Below, piece after piece: positions 5,814-10,208 of a stretch of 10,208 nucleotides of DNA (position 1 is the first letter of the stretch; each line of letters starts with the position of its first letter). Source of the stretch: Clostridiaceae bacterium (GTDB lineage: Bacteria; Bacillota; Clostridia; Oscillospirales; Acutalibacteraceae); contig CAJGCL010000072.1 of assembly GCA_904501675.1 (NCBI GenBank), positions 1-10,208 of the forward strand, read 5' to 3'. The notes under the pieces were generated by a model. The model worked only from the letters and a program-made list of their open reading frames with translations, searched no databases and was not told the DNA's origin. A program made the translations under genes and the position numbers.

Positions 5814-7243
5814 TCATTTTGAATTTTAGAAACTTGTCCTGTTTTACTTGCTACAAGTGCCCAATCTCTCAATATCTTTGTTCTGACATCAAGTTTGATT
5901 TTTTCTTTATCTTTTTCATTTGCAACAAATTCGGAAATAAACTCATCTGAAATCTTATCGTATTCAAAAGATTGATTATTCTCAAATTTATTGTGGGATT
6001 CATTTATTCTTTTGATTATATAATATAACAGTTTGTCAAATTCATATTCATTATCTACAACTTGTTTGAAAGTATCATTTTCAAAAGCGGTTCTGTTAAA
6101 TTCACTAAACTGTTTTTTATAGATTTCCTGTATAGTTTTTTCTTGTTCTGTTGTTATGTTTTTGTAATCAAAAGTCCATATTCCGTAGAAATAAGCAAAT
6201 GTAGAAATAAGTAGTTTACGTTCATTTATTTCTATCTGTTTATTGGAACAAAAATTCATCATATCAAGCAATTCTTGACTAGCCATTTTGGCTAAACTAT
6301 TTGCAAAAGATTCAACAGTAAAGACTGTCTTTACTTCTTGGTGATTGGGTTGTGAAACACTTTCTTGTTCATGAGACTTGTCCAACAGAATATCTTTACC
6401 ATAGAAATTAAAGTTTCCTTGTTCTTTAGGTTGTTCATTGGGGTCAGATAAACAAATATGAGTAATTCGATTTTGGGTGTCATTTTTTGGAGTGGTAGGT
6501 GTCGATATGGAGTGTGTGATTACCGATTTGTGTTCTTTAGATTTCTTTCTCTTTTTTCCGCAAAGTAAACCTATTCCAGAAAAAATGCCACCAATTACAG
6601 CACCGCCAATAGCTTTTTCAAAAACACCGTCAAATATTGACGATATTTTGTTTGATTCTTTCAAGGATGTATCTATTTGGAAATAAACGCTATCAATTAT
6701 CGTTTCCATTTCTTGGTATAACAAAGGGCTAAACGGCGATTCAGATTGAAAAGTTAATGTGTAATTTTCTCCGTTTACAACTGTCAAAAATTCTCGAATG
6801 TAAAAACCTGTATCAGTGTATTCAAATTCAACAAAAGTATAGTCAGTTTTATAAAGTTTATATTCTTCTATACTACGTTTTTCTGCAAGTGTTTTTGCAA
6901 ACGATAAAACCTCATCATCTTCATATTTTGATAAATTAACAATTTTATCAATACCAGTTTTTCTTACAAACAACTCCATTGATTCGTCATCATATATTAA
7001 CATAGCATCAACATAAACTTTGTTATTAAGAAACAAATCATTCATATAATCGTATGTAATGCCTAAATCCTCAAGTTCAGAATTGTTCAATATATTATCA
7101 CGAGTAAACACATACCATTCACTGTCATCAATATCTATACTCATATCAGTATCGCTCAAATTATATGAACGAGCAAAAGCTGTAATAGAAAATAAACTTA
7201 AACAGCATAGTGCTATAACAAATGAAAACATTCTCTTTTTCAA
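5807..7243 (-). CDS. Hypothetical secreted/membrane-anchored protein with cytoplasmic C-terminal domain
   Basis: I do not recognise the family. From the chosen TTG start the protein has 478 residues. It has a signal peptide or first membrane helix (KKRMFSFVIALCCLSLFSITAFA) with plausible cleavage after AFA. An acidic exported domain of about 180 residues follows (IDDSEWYVFTRDNI near the start), then a glycine-rich membrane helix, AIGGAVIGGIFSGIGLLCG (about residues 211-229), a very basic stop-transfer KKRKKSK, a low-complexity linker and a helical domain of about 170 residues that should be cytoplasmic. The topology suggests a sensor or anchoring role; this is inference. GTG codons at 7255 and 7252 are possible starts, but they lie inside GTGGTGAT, which looks like the ribosome binding site 4-8 bases before TTG 7243. 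It has its own promoter, lies tail to tail with the antitoxin gene, and shares that block's low GC. Confidence 0.75.
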   Translation of the reverse strand: MKKRMFSFVIALCCLSLFSITAFARSYNLSDTDMSIDIDDSEWYVFTRDNILNNSELEDLGITYDYMNDLFLNNKVYVDAMLIYDDESMELFVRKTGIDKIVNLSKYEDDEVLSFAKTLAEKRSIEEYKLYKTDYTFVEFEYTDTGFYIREFLTVVNGENYTLTFQSESPFSPLLYQEMETIIDSVYFQIDTSLKESNKISSIFDGVFEKAIGGAVIGGIFSGIGLLCGKKRKKSKEHKSVITHSISTPTTPKNDTQNRITHICLSDPNEQPKEQGNFNFYGKDILLDKSHEQESVSQPNHQEVKTVFTVESFANSLAKMASQELLDMMNFCSNKQIEINERKLLISTFAYFYGIWTFDYKNITTEQEKTIQEIYKKQFSEFNRTAFENDTFKQVVDNEYEFDKLLYYIIKRINESHNKFENNQSFEYDKISDEFISEFVANEKDKEKIKLDVRTKILRDWALVASKTGQVSKIQNDE

Positions 7244-7276
7244 GTTTATCACCACTCAAATTATAGTTATATAAAA

Positions 7277-7305
7277 ATCATATCACCAAAAATGGAATTT
7301 TTCAA
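7277..7305 (-). promoter_or_regulatory. Promoter of the membrane-protein gene
   Basis: Minus strand: TTGAAA (7300-7305), 17-bp spacer, TATGAT (7277-7282) preceded by TGA (extended -10). The predicted start near 7270 leaves a leader of about 27 bases to the TTG start. A TATAAT nearer the gene (7260-7265) would begin transcription at about the GTG codons, so it is less likely. Confidence 0.6.
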
Positions 7306-7334
7306 CTTAAATCCAAAGCAAGTCTTTAAAAATC

Positions 7335-7375
7335 TTAAAACAAACAAAAACTCCACCTTCGAAAAGGTGGAGTTT
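7335..7375 (-). terminator. Terminator of the tRNA-Leu gene
   Basis: Minus strand: AAACTCCACCTT / AAGGTGGAGTTT (7364-7375 with 7348-7359), a perfect 12-bp stem with a TTCG (UUCG) tetraloop, then a T-rich tail. It begins immediately at the encoded CCA. The UUCG loop exists only on the minus strand, confirming orientation. Confidence 0.85.
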
Positions 7376-7458
7376 GGTGCGAGAGACGGGACTTGAACCC
7401 GTACGGGATTACCACACGCCCCTCAAACGTGCGCGTCTGCCGATTCCGCCACTCTCGC
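7375..7458 (-). tRNA. tRNA-Leu, anticodon GAG, CCA encoded
   Basis: A complete 84-nt cloverleaf including CCA. Acceptor stem GCGAGAG/CTCTCGC pairs perfectly and the discriminator is A, as required for leucine. Anticodon stem CACGT/GCGTG encloses the loop TTGAGGG, so the anticodon is GAG (7422-7424), reading CUU/CUC codons. A class II variable arm (TGGTAATCCCGT) precedes the T arm, stem ACGGG/CCCGT with loop TTCAAGT. It has a consensus promoter and its own terminator, so it is a single-gene unit. Its 3' end is the parent of the tail copies at 3570, 3786 and 3934. Confidence 0.96.
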
Positions 7459-7470
7459 AAGTGCTCATAT

Positions 7471-7499
7471 ACTATAACACCACAAAACGGATTTGTCAA
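7471..7499 (-). promoter_or_regulatory. Promoter of the tRNA-Leu gene
   Basis: Minus strand: a perfect -35 TTGACA (7494-7499), a 17-bp spacer and TATAGT (7471-7476) preceded by TGT, an extended -10. Expected start near 7464, six bases before the mature 5' end. It is the strongest promoter in the window, as expected for a stable RNA. Confidence 0.85.
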
Positions 7500-7616
7500 C
7501 ATCTTTTTTCAAATTTTTTGAAAAAGTTTTCAGATGGTTTTTAGTGTCTTAGTAAATATGCCGTTATTAGTGAGTTTATTCAAATTAGGCGGTCATTTTT
7601 GGTTAAGGTTTTCCCG

Positions 7617-7645
7617 TTTACAATAAATACAATTTATACTATAAT
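7617..7645 (+). promoter_or_regulatory. Promoter of the GHL6-like hydrolase gene, with an overlapping dyad
   Basis: TTTACA (7617-7622), a 17-bp spacer and a perfect TATAAT (7640-7645). The predicted start is near 7652. The dyad TACAATT (7628-7634) / AATTGTA (7643-7649) covers the -10 and could be a repressor site; this is inference. The promoter excludes the upstream TTG at 7645 as a start codon. Confidence 0.7.
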
Positions 7646-7683
7646 TGTACTTAACAAAAAATCGTTGTATAGGAGAAATGGTT

Positions 7684-9630
7684 ATGCTCAGAAAACGACA
7701 GGTACATCTTGATTTTCATACTCACGACGCTATGCCTGTAGGCAAAAGCTTTTCTAAGGAGCAGTTTCAAACCGCGCTTAAATTGGGGCATGTTGATTCA
7801 ATAACTGTTTTTTCAAAATGCCACCATGGTTGGTCTTATCATCCTACCGAAGTGAATGAGATTCACCCTGAGCTTACCTTCGATTTATTAGGTGCTCAGC
7901 TTGAAGCGTGTGCGGAAATCGGGGTGAAAGCTCCCGTATATATTTCAGCAGGCTATGACGAAAAAGAATATGTTAAACGTCCTGGATGGCGTTTTCAGCC
8001 AACAACCGATAAAGTCGGTCAGGAAAATTACGTAAACGAGGTGCATTTTCATTTAATGTGCTTTAACACAGGCTACCTTGATTTTCTCTGCGCTCAGATA
8101 GAGGAGGTTATGGTAAAGTATAATCCTTGCGGTATTTTCCTTGATATTATTTCTCCAAAGGTTTGCTACTGCGAAAAATGCCTTGCAGATATGAAAGCAC
8201 AAGGCTTTGACATTGAAAATGCGGAAGACAGAGAAAAATTCGCACTACTGGTTTTCAATAAATATACTGACGCCACAAATGCCGCCGTAAGAAAGCATAG
8301 CGACACCGCTACAATCTTCCACAATGCAGGTCATATCCCTAAAGGGGACTATGATTTTATAAATAAAAACACTCACCTTGAGCTCGAAAGCCTGCCAACA
8401 GGCGGATGGGGCTACGACCATTTTCCGCTTTCAGCCGCATATGTGCGCACTCTTAAAAATACCGAGTTTTTGGGAATGACAGGTAAATTCCATCATTCAT
8501 GGGGTGAGTTCGGTGGCTTTAAGCATCCGAACGCTCTTATTTACGAAACATCCCTCAGTATAGCAAATGGGGCAGGCTGTTCAATTGGCGACCAGATGCA
8601 TCCTTTGAGCGAATTGAATATGGCGACTTATGGTCTTATAGGTAAAGCATATGCTCTTGTTGAAGAAAAAGAGCCTTGGCTCAAAGGTGCAATAAACGTT
8701 GCAGATATTGCTGTGCTCAGCGCAGAGGCTGTTACGGGCAGAAGAGATTCTCTTGCAGATATTGGCGCAAACAGAATGCTTCTTGAAACAAACCGCCTTT
8801 ATAATTTTGTTGACGGGAAGGCGGATTTCTCTCCATACAAAATTCTTGTTCTTCCTGATATTGCTATTGAAAATAATAATATTCTTGAAAAAATCAAGGA
8901 ATATGTTAAAAATGGCGGTAAGGTTATTGCCACAGGCGAAGCACTTGTTAAAGACCGAGAATTCTTCCTTGATACAGGTGCAGAGTATATAGGTAAAAAT
9001 GAATTTGAGCCTACATATTTTATACCTGAGTTCGAAACCGTTAACGGCAAAACAGAATATGTTATGCGCTGTAAGTCGTTTAACTTTGAGTTGACGGACG
9101 GTGAAGCTTTTGCTTACGGGCAGAATCCGTATTTCAACAGAACCTTGGAGCATTTCTGCTCTCATGCCCACGCACCAAACAATCCTGAAAGTATATTCCC
9201 GGGTGCAGTGGTAAAAGATAACATTGCATATATCGGATGGGATATTTTCACCGCTTACGCACAGCACGGTCATTTATGCTTTAAAGAGCTTTTCAGCTTT
9301 ATTACAGAAAAAATGCTGGGTGATGAAGCTTCGGTGAAAGCAGATATTCCTGATAAAGGTGTAGTTACTTTTACAAGGCAAACGGAAGAAAAAAGAAATA
9401 TTCTTCACCTTCTTTACGCTCACACAACAGTAAGAGGAAAAAATACCGAGGTTATTGAAGATACGGTCCCTCTTTATAATGTGAAGTGTAGTGTGAAATG
9501 TGAAAAAGAGCCGTCAAAAGTAGCGCTTGTGCCATCAGGAGAAGCACTCGAATTCACATATGAAAACGGCAGAGCAGAATTTATTGTGCCCAAGGTAAAT
9601 ATTCATCAGATGATTGAAATTTGTGATTAA
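7684..9630 (+). CDS. GHL6-like TIM-barrel glycoside hydrolase
   Basis: A 648-residue protein. Residues 1 to about 330 match the pattern of the hypothetical glycosyl hydrolase 6 (GHL6, PF14871) family: RQVHLDFHTHDAMPVGKSF near the start, ITVFSKCHHGWSYHP, then GIFLDII (D154), CYCEKC (161-166) and HLELESLP (E233/E235). The acidic residues are candidates for catalysis, and the clustered cysteines may bind a metal. Residues about 335-460 (INVADIAVLS... ILVLPDIAIENNNILEKIKEYVKNGGKVIATGE) look like the Rossmann-like trimerisation domain of GH42 beta-galactosidases. The rest is beta-rich and ends with a typical hydrolase C-terminal strand domain. No signal peptide is present, so it acts inside the cell, presumably on imported oligosaccharides. 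Start 7684 was chosen because it lies 8 bases after AGGAG (7671-7675); ATG 7678 is only 2 bases away and TTG 7645 lies in the promoter. The sugar specificity is unknown. Confidence 0.8.
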   Translation: MLRKRQVHLDFHTHDAMPVGKSFSKEQFQTALKLGHVDSITVFSKCHHGWSYHPTEVNEIHPELTFDLLGAQLEACAEIGVKAPVYISAGYDEKEYVKRPGWRFQPTTDKVGQENYVNEVHFHLMCFNTGYLDFLCAQIEEVMVKYNPCGIFLDIISPKVCYCEKCLADMKAQGFDIENAEDREKFALLVFNKYTDATNAAVRKHSDTATIFHNAGHIPKGDYDFINKNTHLELESLPTGGWGYDHFPLSAAYVRTLKNTEFLGMTGKFHHSWGEFGGFKHPNALIYETSLSIANGAGCSIGDQMHPLSELNMATYGLIGKAYALVEEKEPWLKGAINVADIAVLSAEAVTGRRDSLADIGANRMLLETNRLYNFVDGKADFSPYKILVLPDIAIENNNILEKIKEYVKNGGKVIATGEALVKDREFFLDTGAEYIGKNEFEPTYFIPEFETVNGKTEYVMRCKSFNFELTDGEAFAYGQNPYFNRTLEHFCSHAHAPNNPESIFPGAVVKDNIAYIGWDIFTAYAQHGHLCFKELFSFITEKMLGDEASVKADIPDKGVVTFTRQTEEKRNILHLLYAHTTVRGKNTEVIEDTVPLYNVKCSVKCEKEPSKVALVPSGEALEFTYENGRAEFIVPKVNIHQMIEICD

Positions 9631-9671
9631 AAATGCAAATGCTATAAATAAGATTTAAAAGGAGTTTAGTT

Positions 9672-10208
9672 ATGGCTGTTCCTGTTATTATGTTAGCTGT
9701 AGGCTTTGTGCTTCTCATTAAGGGTGGCGATTGGTTTGTAGATGGCGCTTCAGGTATTGCAAGGCGTTTTCGTTTACCCGAAATTCTTATTGGTGCCACA
9801 GTTGTTTCCATAGGCACAACGCTTCCTGAGGTTATGGTTTCCGCAGGTGCGGCATTTCAGGGTAGCGGCTCTATAGCGTATGGTAATGCAATCGGCTCAA
9901 TTATTTGCAACACCGCTCTCATCGCAGCGTTGACTATTGCCATTAAGCCGGGTCCTGCCGCCAGAAAGAGTATGTCATTACCTGTTGCATTTTTCTTTAT
10001 TGCGGCAGTATTTTATTGCTTTGTGGCATATGCTGCAGGCACATTTACCCGTGTTACAGGTATAATTCTTCTTTCCTTGTTTGCAGTTTATATGATTTCA
10101 ACTATTTTGCGAATGAAGAAAAGCGCAGCTACAGTTGATGAGGTTATAAAAGAGGAAGAAACAGGTGTTTCAGTTTCTGAAGAAGAGCTTGAAAAAGCAA
10201 GTGGTGAG
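9672..10208 (+). CDS. CaCA-family sodium/calcium exchanger, 5' part (cut by window end)
   Basis: The first 179 residues of a membrane protein that runs off the window. The frame starts at ATG 9672, 7 bases after AGGAG (9660-9664). Residues about 4-16 and 37-93 form the first membrane helices and contain the alpha-1 repeat of cation/calcium exchangers: GTTLPE (48-53) followed by GNAIGSIICN (71-80), the ion-binding pair seen in YrbG-like proteins. Further helices follow at about 101-122 and 127-146. A very acidic, charged stretch begins at about 148 (KKSAATVDEVIKEEE...), most likely the cytoplasmic loop before the second alpha repeat. There is no terminator in the 41 bp after the hydrolase gene, so co-transcription is possible. 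Function: exchange of Na+ (or H+/K+) with Ca2+ across the cell membrane. Confidence 0.85.
   Translation, partial: MAVPVIMLAVGFVLLIKGGDWFVDGASGIARRFRLPEILIGATVVSIGTTLPEVMVSAGAAFQGSGSIAYGNAIGSIICNTALIAALTIAIKPGPAARKSMSLPVAFFFIAAVFYCFVAYAAGTFTRVTGIILLSLFAVYMISTILRMKKSAATVDEVIKEEETGVSVSEEELEKASGE

Noticed and set aside
4201..7350. Prophage interpretation of the AT-rich block
   Set aside because: The ImmA/IrrE domain can suggest phage or ICE regulation, but there is no integrase, terminase, capsid or replication gene, and the HigB/HigA pairing explains the domain better.
7645..7683. N-terminal extension of the hydrolase from TTG 7645 or ATG 7678
   Set aside because: TTG 7645 overlaps the -10 TATAAT and would precede the transcript; ATG 7678 is only 2 bases from AGGAG, so ATG 7684 is favoured.
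8581..9273. 230-codon open frame on the minus strand opposite the glycoside hydrolase
   Set aside because: Shadow of the hydrolase frame; composition rich in Cys, Phe and Ile with no recognisable domain, no ribosome binding site and no promoter.

Overview
The window looks like chromosomal DNA from an anaerobic Bacillota, probably a gut clostridium of the Oscillospirales or a relative. This is inferred from strong AGGAGG-type ribosome binding sites, sigma-A promoters with extended -10 (TGn) elements, moderately AT-rich coding sequence and the protein families present. No marker gene fixes the taxon.

Layout. (1) Positions 17-3513 hold two divergent genes around a 257-bp promoter region: leftward, a beta-propeller protein with an (alpha/alpha)-barrel glycosidase-like half; rightward, a Gfo/Idh/MocA NAD(P)-dependent oxidoreductase. 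Both suit sugar or uronate catabolism. (2) Positions 3514-4329 contain no credible protein gene. They hold a cluster of repeats: three copies of the 3' tail of a tRNA-Leu gene (minus strand, CCA included), each followed by its own terminator-like hairpin, with GC-rich foldable cores between them, plus a fourth, weaker copy. (3) Positions 4237-5813 are a compact, AT-rich toxin-antitoxin operon: a HigB-like RelE-fold toxin, then a HigA-type antitoxin fused to an ImmA/IrrE metallopeptidase, with promoter, candidate operator and terminator all visible. (4) Positions 5807-7305 hold a convergent minus-strand gene for an unrecognised secreted/membrane-anchored protein, with its own promoter. (5) Positions 7335-7499 hold an intact tRNA-Leu(GAG) gene on the minus strand with a consensus promoter and a UUCG-loop terminator. 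(6) Positions 7617-9630 hold a GHL6-like TIM-barrel glycoside hydrolase. (7) Positions 9672-10208 hold the start of a CaCA-family cation exchanger cut by the window edge.

How it fits together. The flanking genes look like ordinary carbohydrate-utilisation functions. The middle block, AT-rich and carrying a toxin-antitoxin pair and an orphan membrane protein, is bracketed by the intact tRNA-Leu at 7375-7458 and a 25-bp identical copy of its 3' end at 3932-3956. That is the geometry left by an element inserted at a tRNA 3' end, although no integrase is present. The repeated tRNA tails further left could be older scars of the same process or members of a tRNA-tail-linked repeat family. In the repeat hairpins the non-Watson-Crick positions become G-U pairs only on the minus strand, which suggests the structures act, or once acted, as minus-strand RNA.
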